The notes under the pieces: generated by a model | Told to the model about the DNA's origin: nothing | What the model saw: the letters and a program-made list of their open reading frames with translations, nothing else | The model's database searches: none | In this document: positions 1-13,092 of the stretch, one piece after another | How the letters are laid out: every line of letters begins with the position of its first letter | Numbering within the stretch: the stretch's first letter is position 1 | Assembly (NCBI GenBank): GCA_033026295.1 | Contig: CM065176.1 | Coordinates: 12,689,945 to 12,753,944 of the forward strand | DNA from: Channa striata | Taxonomy: Eukaryota > Chordata > Actinopteri > Anabantiformes > Channidae | Length of the DNA stretch: 64,000 bases | Reading direction: 5' to 3' | Program-made: the position numbers and the translations under genes

Positions 1-243
1 GGTGAGGTAGCTTAATAGTAAGAACTATACACAGGCCGAGAATAAACAATGCACATTGAAAGAAAGCGCAAAACTCAAAGCAAGTGTGGAGTATTGCAGC
101 AGAGGTGAACAATATTCCAGTGATTGATGCTGAGTTCATCTCCTTGGTTTTAGTCACAGTAAACATGGTAAAATTAAGAATGGATACAGGCAGTTTCTTT
201 CAGTATACAACTGGGCACTGTACATGACAGAATAACAGAGCTT

Positions 244-1446
244 TCACCTCAACCTCTCACTTTCAGTCATCTGCCACAGCCCAAGGTTTAACACTTTAAG
301 GCACGGGAGCTGCGTTATCCTCTCAAGACCCCTCTTCGTGATCCTAGTACAACCATACAAATCAATTCCCGTCAGTTGGGATAGATGGTCAGCTATCAAC
401 TCCAACCCTTTGTCCGTGATCCTCACACACTGTCCGATGTTGAGTGTTTTGAGTTCGTGCATCTGGCGTACCATCCTATTAATGCCATCATCACTAATAT
501 GACAGGAACAAAGGGAGAGGGACTTCAGCTGATACAATCCCTGGGCAATGTATGCCAGGCTCTGGTCCCCAATCTTATCACAGAAGGAGACATCAAGTCC
601 GGACAGCCGGAGAGAACCCATGGCCAGATGCATTATTCCCGTGTCACTGATGTTGTCACATGACCGCAAGTTCAGACTGCACAGGTGGGTCATATGCGAC
701 AGGTGAATCATCCCTGCGTCTGATATTCCTCCACAGAAGCTGAGGTTAAGGACTTTGAGCTTGTTTAGGCCCTTGGAGACATGTTTGAGGGAGAGGTCTG
801 TGAGCTTCTGGCAGTCCTGTAAGGTTAACTTTTCCAGAGAAAGGCAGCCCTCAGCAGCACTGCGGGTCATGCCAGACAGGTGGCCGATGCCCACATCCGA
901 CACATGCCTGCAGCTGCGGAGGTTAAGGCTCTTGAGTCTATGCAAGCCCCAGGCAATGAGCAACAGGCCCGTGTTTGTAATATTACTGCAGCCTCCAAGT
1001 TCAAGCACCTCCAGGTTTTTAAGGTACTGAGCAATCCTGCCCAAGCTGGAGTCAGTAATTTGTTTACAGAGGCTGAGGTTCAGCACCCGGAGGGATGGGA
1101 TGTCCTGCACAAAGGCATGCCCCAGTCCGTTGTCTGTGAGGTTGAAGCATCCACACAGGTTAAGGCTCTCTATGTGCGGCATCCCCTGAATCACGTAGCT
1201 CAGACTCCGTCTCAGGCTGAGAATCTGGACTTTTTTGATGCCCCTGGTCAACAGACTCGGGAACAGAGAGGGGTTCGCTCGCCGCAGATGGAGCTTGGCT
1301 TCCACCCCCCTCCACACCGACTTGTGGTAGGATGCGTCTCTCCAGGCCGCGCAGACTTGAGCTACTCTTCCTTTGTCTTTAACATCCAGATAACTAAAAA
1401 TAATGGCCAGAATCTCCGGGAAAAGGCACGATATGTGTGTCTCCAT
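244..1446 (-). CDS. fbxl14: F-box and leucine-rich repeat protein 14
   Basis: Substrate-recognition subunit of an SCF (Skp1-Cul1-F-box) E3 ubiquitin ligase. Vertebrate family members are known to direct degradation of Snail/Slug-type factors. The 400-residue frame is uninterrupted. Residues about 2-45 form the F-box (LFPEILAIIFSYLDVKDKGR followed by CAAWRD). The rest is a run of about eleven cysteine-type leucine-rich repeats with the recurring pattern LNL..C..(I/L)(T/S)D.G, ending LNLGLWQMTESERLR. The start is METHISCLFPE, the conserved family N-terminus; an in-frame Met three codons upstream is less likely. The whole coding region is one exon. It is transcribed leftward, away from gse1, and its 3' UTR runs off the left edge because no minus-strand AATAAA is visible in bases 1-243. 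Teleosts keep two copies (a and b); which one this is cannot be decided here. Confidence 0.95.
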   Translation of the reverse strand: METHISCLFPEILAIIFSYLDVKDKGRVAQVCAAWRDASYHKSVWRGVEAKLHLRRANPSLFPSLLTRGIKKVQILSLRRSLSYVIQGMPHIESLNLCGCFNLTDNGLGHAFVQDIPSLRVLNLSLCKQITDSSLGRIAQYLKNLEVLELGGCSNITNTGLLLIAWGLHRLKSLNLRSCRHVSDVGIGHLSGMTRSAAEGCLSLEKLTLQDCQKLTDLSLKHVSKGLNKLKVLNLSFCGGISDAGMIHLSHMTHLCSLNLRSCDNISDTGIMHLAMGSLRLSGLDVSFCDKIGDQSLAYIAQGLYQLKSLSLCSCHISDDGINRMVRQMHELKTLNIGQCVRITDKGLELIADHLSQLTGIDLYGCTRITKRGLERITQLPCLKVLNLGLWQMTESERLR

Positions 1447-2090
1447 TTCAAACATGACTGTAGCTTGATTGTTGTAGAGGTTACTTACAAGCGAGAAGAC
1501 TATCGCGGTTAGCTCGCCGAAACTCTCCTGCCGAAGTTGTTGGCTGGCTCGGGAACGTTAGCTAATGTCAGTTAGCGTTAGCATACGAGCATGCTAAATG
1601 TAGCCAGTTAGCTTCGTCTGTAATTTAACAAAAATCCAGTCATGTCGTAGGGGCACAACGTACGATTAACCGCCATAAAACGATGGCACAAAACGGCTAA
1701 AGGTAAAGCTCTTAAAGTAACAACGAAAGATATAGGAGCTTCTCAAAAGGCAGGCGCACAATTTATCTAGCAAGCTAGGCTAACAGTAGCAAACGTCGAA
1801 GTGGCGTTAGCATGAGCTAGCTGTGAAAACTTGAGAGCCTCAAAGTCGAAGAACCTCTTCGGCCAAGCTGCTAAAAGCAACTTATTCTTCCCTTCAGCTC
1901 ATCACACAGTGTGTCCCAGTCGGTTTCCTTTGCAGAAGAATTCAACCGCGACGCTGTTTGCTCAGACGGTGATAACTGCCGGGCTCGTTTCCCTTCATTT
2001 CTTGCAGCATCCCGGATCTCAACTGAAGAATAAACCAGCTTCGGTTCAGCTCCGACACAGTTCGACGCCGACCAGCGGCTCCTAGTGGGT
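1447..2090 (-). promoter_or_regulatory. fbxl14 5' flank / promoter region
   Basis: This stretch upstream of the fbxl14 start has more CpG than the neighbouring AT-rich DNA and carries no convincing coding frame. It holds a cluster of GTTAGC/GCTAAC hexamers (about 1508-1615 and 1770-1825). The same hexamer recurs by the psmd7 and nudt7 starts. The transcription start cannot be placed from sequence alone. Confidence 0.5.
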
Positions 2091-3103
2091 AAAATCAGCG
2101 AGGTTAATATCAGTCTGATGATGCCAATCTACAATAACAATTTATGACTGTAATAAAGCGGGAAAATGCCAAGTTCTATTGAAGTGATTTATTCAAGATA
2201 AACAAAATATCAACCACAGAGAGAAACTGCTGTATGCTTACAGCAAGAACACTAATAATATTGATAATCATATTAACATAATACTAATTTAAAAAACAAT
2301 AAATTATAGTAAGAATAAAAGGAACAAGTTAAAATATCAGTAAAGTACTGGAGAGCTAGTAAATGATACCATTATTAATAGTTACTTTGAAATGCCAAAT
2401 ACAAGATGGAAAAATTATGTATAAAGATGACAAAAGATTGACCCTATGAGTAATACATTTTTGTAAGCAATGTATCACAGATTTATCCCTGTTTTAAATT
2501 TGGGATCTAATAGCAGTAAATACTCTCATGGGTAACTGAATAGGCGTGTTAGACACAGGCCAGGGATCAGCAGTGGGTAGGGATCTAGTTGGTCAGGGGA
2601 AGCTTCAAAATGGGGAAAACAGGGGGGTCACTAAGGACAAGGGTCCTACGAACCACTAGAATGAGTCATTTTTCTGCAATTATCCACTTTTATTAACAAT
2701 TAGCACGACCATATTATTTAACATCTCTTCTGCATTTTACACTGACGTTTGTAGGGATGGAAAGACAATAGCATCTGGTGCCTAAGTAAAAACACAAAAT
2801 TCACAAAAGTGAAATATATGTGACAAAATTCACAGGAAAATAACCAACAGGTCGAGTGGATAACATTGTTGTAATCTTCAAATTAGTTTTGTTTTGTATT
2901 TTGATTGACTTTCATTTATACTCATGACTATTTTGGTGATGAGGAATTCTGCTGATGAGAAAACATTTTTACTAAATGAATGTTTATTAAATATTATGTT
3001 GATGAAGAAAGTCATTGTTGAAGTTTTGCACTCAAATGTAGACAGACTTCACCGTTGCCCTATTTGTATTTGCTGAGCTCTGTGATTGAAGGCCCACCTT
3101 CAG

Positions 3104-3119
3104 CCAGGAGGGGGCAGTG
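3104..3119 (+). promoter_or_regulatory. candidate CTCF-binding motif
   Basis: The sequence CCAGGAGGGGGCAGTG fits the CTCF core pattern CCAS-N-AG-R-K-GGC-R-S at nearly every position. It lies between divergently transcribed fbxl14 and gse1, a plausible place for an insulator. Occupancy is inferred, and similar strings also occur inside dispersed repeats. Confidence 0.4.
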
Positions 3120-6061
3120 TTGCGCTTAGGACTGCAACTTGATGCCACTTCAAAGTTGTTTTTGGTTTGTTTGTTTTTTAAATACATATATTAAAAAGTC
3201 AGATTTTAAAAAAAGAATAAAATCTTTTTCTAAGTATCTTCTATGGGAACAGAATTTAGACAATTAAGTTTTAAAACCCCAATATGCAAAAATAGAGACA
3301 AAAGACAGGTGTTGTAGTCAGAGAGCAGAGGAAAACTGAAGCCGAGCTGCAGAGAGAAAGTGAGGGATGGTGATTCCCCTCTCGGCCTCCCCTGTGGCTG
3401 GACTTGTCTCTGCTAATGACCCTGTCTGCTGGCTCACGCAGACAGATGGTGAATTAACTCCAATTAGCCCACTCTCACCAGATCTCCTCTGACAGCTCAC
3501 CACACACAGAAGTAATGTGGAAACCCTTCAGCTATTTGTTTGTCTTAGATTTGTATATAAAGTATAAGTACAAGAAAGCAGTATATGTTTAATCATTTAT
3601 TCAACCTCAAGTTAAGTGAAATCTCTGGATGCAGATATTTGTTAAAAACTTCAACAAACAATGAAAACTGTTGAGTCACATCTCTGTGGTTAGCATATGT
3701 ACAAACACACACACACACATACACACAGAAAGTGGAGATAGTTACTACTGTGTGACTGTGACTTCCCATCGTGTCGCTTTTTTCAGAGTCAGTGGTGTGT
3801 GTCCGGTCCTCTTTCATACAGTGCATATTCTCTGAGCGACTGAACTCATGGGACAAGTCACACAGAGTGTGTGGTGGCTCTGTGGAGCGGTGTGTCAGTA
3901 TAATTGTCAATCACAGGAGATTTGTGCTGGTCAGTTTATCACACTGGGGAGAACGTGCCTCTTACAGTCTTATGATGCTCCACAGTGTGTGTGTTTAACA
4001 GGTGTTATGGCTTTCACCTAAATGGCTCCATCTGCGGTTGTGACTGGGAGATCTCTGGTGACCTCTGACCTCTTCTGTGAACCGGGTCGGCAGGTGTTGA
4101 GCGCAGGGCACAGGTCAGAAGGTCAGCTACTGCAATGACATTATTGAACACTGAGGCGAAAGAATCCCTCTCATCATTCAGTCACATGGCAGATCACAAG
4201 CCTTTCTATGTCTATGATGTGCGTGCATGCACATGATGAATATTAAGATGTGCGTTTCAGAGTAAAAGTGTGTGTTTGAGCAGATCCTTTTAAATCTCTT
4301 TTCTGATCTATGCTTCAGAGCATGTCAGTATCGACAACAGCTGTCTGTGAAGGATGTGTGACCTTTTCAGCACAGAGGGACTGACCCCTGACCTGAGATC
4401 AGAAGATGTCACACACACAGTGTACTGTAGTGTGCATTAAAGTAGACCACCTGAATGTTGGCATGACGCTGAAGTGAAAAGACAAGTGCCACTGAATCAT
4501 AATGTCAAGAGAAAGGGAGCTGGAGACAGAGAAAGAGAGACAAACGAGCAGCGATGAGCGAGATGTGGGTTGAGGTGTAGAGGCGTTGATGCGTGTAGAC
4601 GAGTGACAGAGAAGAAAATAGAGAGGAAAGATGAAGATGGAGGCACAATGGATGGAGTGATAGAGGCGGAATGAATTAATGCAGAGGAGTGAACGAATGG
4701 AGGCTGTGATCAGTCATGTCCTGAGCTGTAAGATGAAGAATTTGATTCCAAGGAAGATCCAGTTTATTTTTTTCAGCTTGGGTCTTGTTATTATTAATAT
4801 CCTTTATTAACATGAGAAAGAGTTTCAGCACATTGTTTGGACATCCAGCCTGTAACTTGTTTTGTTGTTTTAGTTCAGTTTCAGTGTTTTCATGGTGTCA
4901 GCTCCAACAATCCAGTGTTCTCTGCCTGATCAGCATCAAATGGGAGACACACTAATAGACAGAATCGTTGGTGGCAGCATTTAGCAGCTAAAGAGGCAGA
5001 TATGCTCATCAGATCTAAAGCAGAGTGGATGTTGCACTTACATTTATCAGGCAGACAGAAACACAGTTATGGATAAAATGGATAAATGGATATATGAATA
5101 ATAAGAATAAAAATGTTGCTTCCGACCAAATTCTATAATTGTGTAATTAAGCAACTGTTGGCTACATTAACAGTCAACTTAAAATGTCATCATATTACAT
5201 GTATTAATACTAATGTTGTATTTGGGAAATTTCTTCCCTTCCAAGTGGACAAAAAAAAAAATGTTATCGAGGAAAGATATTGATCACAGTTTACATGTGC
5301 ACAAGATAATAATTTCAAAGTGTGTCATGTTATTTTTTTGTCTAACCTGTGAGTTTGAAACCTGTCTGATCATCAGATGGATTTTTCTTTCTAGCCATGT
5401 TCCCAGTTCACGGCAGCTATTATGTGTTATATAATTCGACGTCTGGTCAAAACCAGCAACATAAGACCCACATTGAGTAAACCAGAACTATCCTTTTTTG
5501 TATGTGTGTTCAGTGGGGTGAAGTGCTTCATAGATACACACACCCCTATAAAGAGCCTTATGCTACATAAGTTTATGTGTTGTAATGTTTTTTCCCATAC
5601 ACTGCTGCTCTACTTTCACCAACATTACTCTGTTGTTGTTTTAACATGCTTTATGTGTGCTAAGCTTTCCCCATCTCCTCCCTCTCTCCATTTGCTTCCC
5701 TCCAGGGCTGATGTGATTTAAGACTGTGCTTGAAGACTGAAGCCTGGGCTGTTATCTGCCTGTTATTGATGCGAGCTGTAACTCTCACTGTCCACGCTCC
5801 ACAGGCAGACTGAAGCAGAGACGGAGGACGGCTGCTGCTGACGAATGCATGGGTGAAAAGAAATTGTGGTAATAATGCCGGCAGATTAATGACTTTCCCT
5901 GTGATGTTCACACGTCTTGGATTCATGTAAAAAAAAAAAAGTCTACATGTTGCAATAATGTCAAGATTTTAAGTTCATTACCTCCCCCCAGCAGCTCTAC
6001 GTTCTCCTATTCTTCCACCCCTTTTGCTCTTTCCTTTCTTTTTGCAATGCCTTCACCCCCC

Positions 6062-6063
<2 letters not shown>

Positions 6064-6092
<29 letters not shown>
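6064..6092. repeat. (CA)n microsatellite
   Basis: Pure CA dinucleotide array of about 14 units in intergenic DNA. Confidence 0.95.
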
Positions 6093-7450
6093 CCCTTGTT
6101 CCATCTGTACATTATGTAGACGTCAATAATTTAGCACAAGATTCAAGAATTCAGTGCTTAACAACAGGTTATGATCTTTGCTATAAAAGCCATAAAATAT
6201 GCGTTTGTGAATAAAATATGATTCTGTCTCTTTCAAAGCAGCTGAAACCTGCCAAGATTGCCATTTGTTTTCTGACAGTATCGCCGTGAAGTGACAGTTC
6301 AAAAGCGGGGGTTTGTCTTTATCTTGGCAGGTTTTCAATCTTTGCTCTATTTCTGCACACTGCAGAGCATTATTTTGTATCCATTGTTTTGTAGACCGTC
6401 TTTCATCTCCAGGGCTTTGTTGTTTTCTCACTCTCTCACCGTCTCTCGCTCTCTCCCCCTCTTACATCGTGACTTCTTATTGTTTTTCTACTCTTTTACG
6501 GTTTCATCTTGTATTGTACAGTAACAGTAACGCCAGCCTCACAGCAGACACACAGCTACCATGTCCCGGTCCAACTGCCCCTTCAACTTCCAATCACCGG
6601 CCTCACAAGAACCACCCGGCTCTAAATCCACTGATACTTCCTTCACCTGCTTCCTATTCCTTCTGCCGTCGTTCCTCCCTCTGCTTTTCCTCCTCTTTCC
6701 TCCCTCCTCCTGCTAACACCTCCCTCCATCTCCCGCCTTCACCCCACAGGCCTGGAGATTGTTCCTTTGTTCCTGACATCTGTTTTGTTGGGTGATTAAT
6801 TGAGATGAGCATGTGGGGTGAAGGCCTGTAGAGGGGGAGCTCAGACCCCCCAGGTAATGTGCATGTGTCTGTGTGTTTAGCGTGTGTGTTTGCAGACATG
6901 TGTGCCACGGTGTGTTTGTGTGTGTGTTGGCAGTGGAGCCACAATAATCCTTGATCTGGTTATTGAGTGCTCACTGCCAGGATTTCCCTCACGAGCCATG
7001 CAAAATGAGACATTTGAATATTTGTTATCTTGATAAAATGTTTTAAAAATTAGCTTTCCCTCAACAGAAGATCTCCTCAGTGTTTTAATTCAACAGTGTT
7101 AAGTGACAGCTGACTGACAAGCGAGTTATTAAACACAACAGCATGCCAAATATCTCAGACAGCAGAGCTGTGATTTCCAGAAAAATATGATACAGCGCAC
7201 CAGTCTCACAAATCTGTTAGAAACAGTAAATCAGAAATTTTGATAAATTCAAGAACTTCCACGTGAATGTACACATTTTATTATTAGTTATTGTTTGCTT
7301 TTTTGAATACAAGAATAGGCTAGATAGAAACATTTACCTATAGCATTTATGATTTGTAATAATTGTGTATTTCCAACATCTAATTTAATTCTTCACATTA
7401 CAGGATTAAGAAAAGGACTAAAATTATGTATTGAATGTGACCACTTTTAA

Positions 7451-7675
7451 CTAGAGCTACAATTAATGAATTTCTCAATTAGTTGATTGTTAAGAAAGCT
7501 GTGAAAAATGCCATCAACCTAAAACCTTCAGTTTGCTATTATGTAAGCTAAAGAAAGCATCAATTTGTTGCTTGTGAGAAGTTGCATCTATAACATGAGA
7601 AATGACTAGAAACCTTGTTCAATTATCAAAACAGCTGTTGAATAATATTCTAATGACTGACCAATGCAGCTCTAG
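7451..7675. mobile_element. eroded MITE-like element with CTAGAGCT ends
   Basis: The segment begins CTAGAGCTACAATTAAT and ends with GCAGCTCTAG, giving 8-bp perfect and longer imperfect terminal inverted repeats around about 225 bp of AT-rich DNA. The wording (AGAGCT-ACAATTAATGA ... AGTTGATTGTTA ... GCAGCTCT) resembles a very common teleost non-autonomous hAT-type element, strongly diverged. No transposase frame is present. Confidence 0.5.
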
Positions 7676-8222
7676 TGAGGTTGAACAATGACATTCTGTA
7701 CTTTTTTGGTGAAGAAGGTCTTTAGTTACATTCAAAGCTCTTGAAAATATTTTGAGACACTGTTTGTCCAGTTTAAAAGATTTCATTATTGTGACAGTGA
7801 AACTAATCTCAGATATTTTTTATGTATAATTTTATCAAATGCTATAATATTTGTTGTAAAATGTGTTGGCATTTCATAACTTCTTTTCATAAAGAACCAA
7901 ACATGAAATTTATCAAGAAAGTTGTATGTGTTGCAACAAGAGCATGTTATATATCAGTGGTTGATTGCTCCCTTTCCTGTGTAAAAATGGTTTGCATAAA
8001 GGAAAAATTCCCAATTTGCGTACAAGAAATTTCAGACATATGTTTGGGTTTGTGTTGGAGTTAATGATTTATGATGCTTTGAGGTCAGAAACCATCAGAA
8101 CAGACAGACGCAGGTTTAGAGGTCACAGAGCAAGGCTAGAGGTCAGAGGTTAGTTCAATGGTCAGTCCAGGGCAGGGAAATGTGCTGAGAGATGTTTAAA
8201 ATCCTCTTGGGGAGCTCTGATG

Positions 8223-8248
8223 GTGTGTGTGTGTGTGTGTGTGTGTGT
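8223..8248. repeat. (GT)n microsatellite
   Basis: Pure GT array of about 13 units. A second array, about 15 units, lies at 8733-8762. Confidence 0.95.
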
Positions 8249-8730
8249 TTCCCAGCGGAGCATAATCGATGTGACACAGAGGATGGTGGCACAGACCTGA
8301 GTGACCCAGAAGCACTGCAGGATGGAGGAGGAGGAGAAGATACAGACGCTGATAATCAGTAGATATCACCATCTGGGCAGACAGAGCGGGGCCAAACAAA
8401 GGCAGCCACTGCAGCACTTCTCTGTCATACACACTGAAGAACAATGTCACAGGAACAGGCAACTTCCCCAGATAGATAGAAAGATAGATAGGTAGATTGA
8501 TTGATTGATGCCAACCTACATACATAAAATCTGTAATCTCTATTCTTGCTGATTTCTCATTTACCATGCCGTGTCACTGTCTTTCACTCATACTTGCAAA
8601 GACAGACGGGGAAGAGAGTGACACAGGAAGAGAGAAAGAGATGTGGCGAAGTACAGTGTAGTCTTGTGGCTCAGGCCCATTTTAACAAGTCCTGATTTAT
8701 GCTGCTCTGCATACTGTGGTGGGACAATGT

Positions 8731-8732
<2 letters not shown>

Positions 8733-8762
<30 letters not shown>
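8733..8762. repeat. (GT)n microsatellite
   Basis: Pure GT array of about 15 units in the fbxl14-gse1 intergenic region. Confidence 0.95.
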
Positions 8763-8763
<1 letters not shown>

Positions 8764-11700
8764 TGTGCTGAGTCAGGGTTTAAGCAGGCCACACTCTGAT
8801 AATACACGTCTATGTGAGCATGGATGAATGTATGTTTAGAATAGTTTCGTGGCCAGACAGGCACCAGACAGCCTGAGTCCAGAGTTTAGCTTGGGGGCTG
8901 AAATTAGGTTTTTTTTTTTTGCAGGGGGGGGAAAGGGGAGTGGGACAAATACAGCATACATGCCTCCCATTTCATCCTCATGTGCCTGCACACATATGGA
9001 GACCGACACCTTCACACGTATGCCAACATGCACCACACAGGCAAGAGCACACAGACCAAAACCAATCTTCAAGACTCCCAAACCTCAATAAGCTTGCAGT
9101 TTAGGGTGTCATTACTGAATGTCTGAGGCTGTGCCACAAGTTTGGAAGAGAAGACACAGTCCTGTTGGCTGTGCTGCCTTCTACTAAGTGTTTCTATAAC
9201 CGACTAATGCTGATGATGGTGTGGATTCAGTTTCATGTCGCAACAATCCCTGCAAGCTTAGCTTATTTTTTCACTCTCACTTGAGGTTACAGTGAGCCCA
9301 TCAGTGTCCAATTAAATCCCTGATGGTATAGAAGACATGCAAGGGCTGATGAAGAGGGGAGAGAAGGAACGATGAGAAGGATCAGTTCAAAGAAACCTCC
9401 TTGGATTTCTCTATACAATACGTGCATAATGACTGCTGCTCACAATTATCTTTGATCTAACGCAAGCCCCCCCACCTCCTCCCCCCACTTCCCCACCACC
9501 CATCCGCTCATTTTCACACCACTTTATCCTCCATTCCTGATTCGTTCTTCTTTTCATCTTCTCGCTCCCCTCTGCAGAGATGTCCGTCCTCTGTTGTCTC
9601 TTTAAATGTCTTTAGTGAAACTGCGTGAGTGACTTCAGCAGTGACAAATATATTTACTATCCCTGATGTAAATGCATACACATGCAGATCCCCCCTCCCC
9701 TTTGATATGTGAGTGGATACAGAGTGACTGTGTAATGAGGCTCACTCAGTTTGGGTCACTGACCTCACCATAAGGGAGGGCTGTGTGTGTGTGTGTGTGG
9801 TGGTGGTGATGGGGGGGAGGTAAAGAAAACAAGAGGGGAAGGGGAAAGCAGGAATAATAGCAAGATGGTGGATGGTTTTCTCTCATTTTTCCATCATCCT
9901 TCTCCCTTTATTTGTCATCTTCTCTGTGTTCCCTGTCAGCGGTTAGAGTGCTGCATGGACACAGGGGAGAGTGGAGGGAGGGAGCACACAGAGAAAATGT
10001 TTAAGTGCTGATGGCAGCCCCTGGTTGCTGCCGGGACTGGGGTGTCAGCTTTTATTCTCCCACAGCATGCATCTGACAGGCAAATGATAGAGAAAGAGCC
10101 AGGGATGAGAAGTGAGGAGAAGAGAAGGGGGGGGGGTCTGCTTCTGGTGTCTGTGTTGAAGACAGAACAACACCTTCAGTGAGGACAGAGGAGGTGCCAA
10201 GGGATGGATGAGGCTGGTATTTTATTGACCACACTGCTAAACTATTTCCCTCATCGCCTTCACATCCTTTTTTCTGTCCCTGTGCCCCCGTCTCTACTCA
10301 GTGATTGATTGAGTTGTACTGCTCCCTCTGTGACAGGCATTCCCCCTGCATTTTCTCACCAATGAGGTCAGAGGTGGATGCTCGTTATTGGCTGCTGTCT
10401 GTAATCATCATTGATCGTGTTTGTTGCCCCCTCCTCCCAAAGGTCTCTCTTGACCTTGCTGACCCTGCTATGTACAACACAGCGTGACCCCGGGAGCCAA
10501 AGGGTCTTCCCTGTCCTGACCCAGAGATTAGGGGTGTTTACAGAGTGTTTGTGTGTATGTGTTACAGTAGACAAGTAAGTTTGATTTAAATCTAAATGCA
10601 AAAAAGTGACCAAAAATAGTTTTTCTCTGACAACCATCCTCTCACATCACATTCCTCCCCTCAACCCCCCCTCCCACCTCTCCATCCTCTTTTCTGTTTC
10701 CTTAGTATACTTTATCTCTTCTCCCCAGTCTTCCCCCACTGTCAGTTTGTGGTTGGCTGATGTTTCACAACTGCTCTCACAGCTGTTGATCAGTCTGTGT
10801 GGCTGGTTTGCATGTCTGCTTGCACGACTAATCTACATACTTATGTGTGTTTACACAAAGTTAAGTGTTTATAGTTGTGTGTTCACTATATACAGTGTGT
10901 CTTACAGCGGCCTTTCTTCATTGATTCAGCTGTGACAGACGGGGTTATAGATAGCTCATTGAGATGATCAGTCAATCACCCGCAGGCTTCCTCTTCACAT
11001 CTCACACACAGCGGAAAAAAAAAGATATATACAGACTGGAGACAAAAAGGCAGAAATGAAGAGGAGATGAGAGGGGACTAAGATAACTGAGCCGCTGAAA
11101 TACAGCATTAAATTACGGTAACATGTTGTGCTCGTCTATATTCTCGTACTTGTCCATGCAGTGACGCAAACTCTGCGTGGTTATGTGGCACGATGTGTGA
11201 GAGAGGAAGTGACAGAGAGAAATAAAGGCTTCTGTGTTGAGATGAGTGATAGTGATAGTGATAGAGCAGCCAGGTTCCTCCAGGCTGCTGTGGATACACA
11301 GACTGAAACCAAAGGTGGTGAAAAAAGACGCACTAAAACGGCGCCACTGACATTATTCCACCATAAAGCAGAACAACCTCAAATAATTGCTGAAAATGGC
11401 ACGTCATTCCCTTGTGATGCAGCTTGGTTTGATGGTGTGTGTGTATGTGTGTGTGTGTGGGCAGTGGTTTCTGGCTCCGACATGGCTGTGATAGAACTGG
11501 GTCTCAGTGACAGTAGATGGGACGCGAGCTCGCCCAGAGTGGACAGTAATTGATGGAAAGGCCAGCTAATGTGATGTGTCAGACATATGAGGCCTATCTA
11601 ATCAATGGAAGCCTGTGACCAGTTTGGGGGCTGTGTGTGTGTGTGTTTGTGTGTGCGTGTATGATACAGTTATGCTGGTCACATCACGGTACACACTAGC

Positions 11701-11830
11701 GTGTCTGTGATCCTAAGCAGCAGACTGTTGATTTTCAGGACTGGAGGCTGGAAAAGAAGAGAGAAGGAAGGAGAAGATGAAGAGAAGATCTGAATGAAGC
11801 AGATGCTTAAGGGCAGGTTTTAACCCTACA

Positions 11831-11831
<1 letters not shown>

Positions 11832-11867
<36 letters not shown>
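11832..11867. repeat. (CA)n microsatellite
   Basis: Nearly pure CA array of about 18 units, followed by a second short CA patch. Confidence 0.95.
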
Positions 11868-11872
<5 letters not shown>

Positions 11873-12046
11873 ACACTCATTCCTCCCCTTCACTCTCCCT
11901 TCCTATCTCTCCCATGATGAATCAGCTGTCACTCAGGCACCAGTCCAATCTACTGATAATGAGAACTGCATCAACACCCTCTCTTCCTCCCTCTTTCTCT
12001 TTCTCTCAATCTCTTTTTATTCACACACGCACACACACACACACAC

Positions 12047-12260
12047 GTTTGTCTTTCTACACTTGTGAGGACACTCATTGACATAATACAATTCCTAGCC
12101 CCTTCCCCTAACCCTAACCATCACAACTGAATCCCTAACCCTAACCAAAACCTAATTCTAACTCTGAGGACAGGCCAAAATGTCCTCACTTCCCAAAAAT
12201 GTCCTCACTCTGTTGTTAAAAACGAAACCTGGTCCTCACTAAGTAGTATCTACAGGAACA
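12047..12260 (-). repeat. dispersed TTAGGG-bearing repeat, copy 1
   Basis: Reading on the minus strand, this matches the copies near 14.9 kb, 18.0 kb and 52.7 kb: AAATGTCCTCA and CCCTAACCCTAACC blocks lie between a GTCTTTCTACACTTGTGAGGA-type end and a CA/TG array. It contains telomere-like CCCTAA units but is interspersed and short, so it is a dispersed repeat rather than a telomere. Confidence 0.75.
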
Positions 12261-12880
12261 TACACCCACACACACCATCCTTCCTCCTCTCTTCATATTT
12301 CACACAGACACACACACACAGACACGTGTGTGCCTCACTCACATAAACTCATTTATCTCTCCCTCACTCATCCGTCTTATGATTCTCCTCTGCTCTTTTT
12401 CCCTCCCTCCCTCCCTCCCTTCTTCCCTCCCTCCTCCCTGCTTCCCTCCCTCCTCCCTGCTCCCTCCTCCTCTGTGCTCGCTGAGCAAACCAGTCAGTGG
12501 TGGGACTGAAGCAAAGGAGGAAGGATAAAACAAGAATAGACAGAAAAGAGAACAGAGGCAGAGAAAAACAGATCATTATACGAGAAAATGAGCAAGAGGC
12601 TGCTGAATGAATGAATAACAAGGAAGGGATTACACAGCGCAGGACCAAAAAACGGAGAGGACGCCAGCTGAAGACTCTCTACTCTCCTTCTCTCTGTCTC
12701 TCACTGCTTCCTCCCTGTTTCTATTCTTTTTGTCACCCTTCTAACTCTCTCGCCCCCTCCCAGACGACCTCCTCAGAAAAAAAAAGATGGCATGAGCAGA
12801 CTGTCACTAATACTCAGCTTGTGGAGCATTCTTCCTCCTCTCTGTCTTGTTCTCTTCTTCTCTTTTTCTTCATCTCTGTG

Positions 12881-13092
12881 AAGAGGAGGAGTGGGAGGTA
12901 GACAGAGGCTGACCTCTCCCCTCCTCCTTCCTCGCATCCGCCGCGCTCACAGAGCTTGGAGCTGGCTGATGACTTACACCAACAAGCCCCTTAACCTGGC
13001 CTACCACAGCCTCATCCCCCTGACCACCCCCTCCCTACCTCCTCTAACGCATAGACTTATTCTCCAAGTCAGTGGAGAAGTAATCCAGGAAC
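12881..13092 (+). promoter_or_regulatory. gse1 5' leader and proximal promoter region
   Basis: Non-coding leader immediately upstream of the first gse1 coding codon. The transcription start is not determinable. It carries an ATG at 12969 opening a frame that overlaps the main start in another frame (see findings). Pyrimidine-rich DNA precedes it. A CAAT or TATA box at a convincing spacing was not seen. Confidence 0.4.

Larger units (their letters stand above)
2091..12880. other. intergenic region between fbxl14 and gse1
   Basis: About 10.8 kb with no supported gene on either strand. Open frames here are short, lack family resemblance, and mostly come from CA/TG or pyrimidine-rich repeats. 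The region holds several dinucleotide arrays, a GATA/TTGA tetranucleotide patch (8471-8506), a (CCCT)n-rich patch (12401-12460), an eroded inverted-repeat element (7451-7675), a CTCF-like motif (3104-3119) and one inverted copy of the TTAGGG-bearing dispersed repeat (about 12047-12260). Enhancers may exist but cannot be identified by reading. Confidence 0.6.

Noticed and set aside
12047..12260. Telomere or subtelomere
   Set aside because: Only a few CCCTAA units inside a dispersed cassette repeated four times; flanked by ordinary single-copy DNA.
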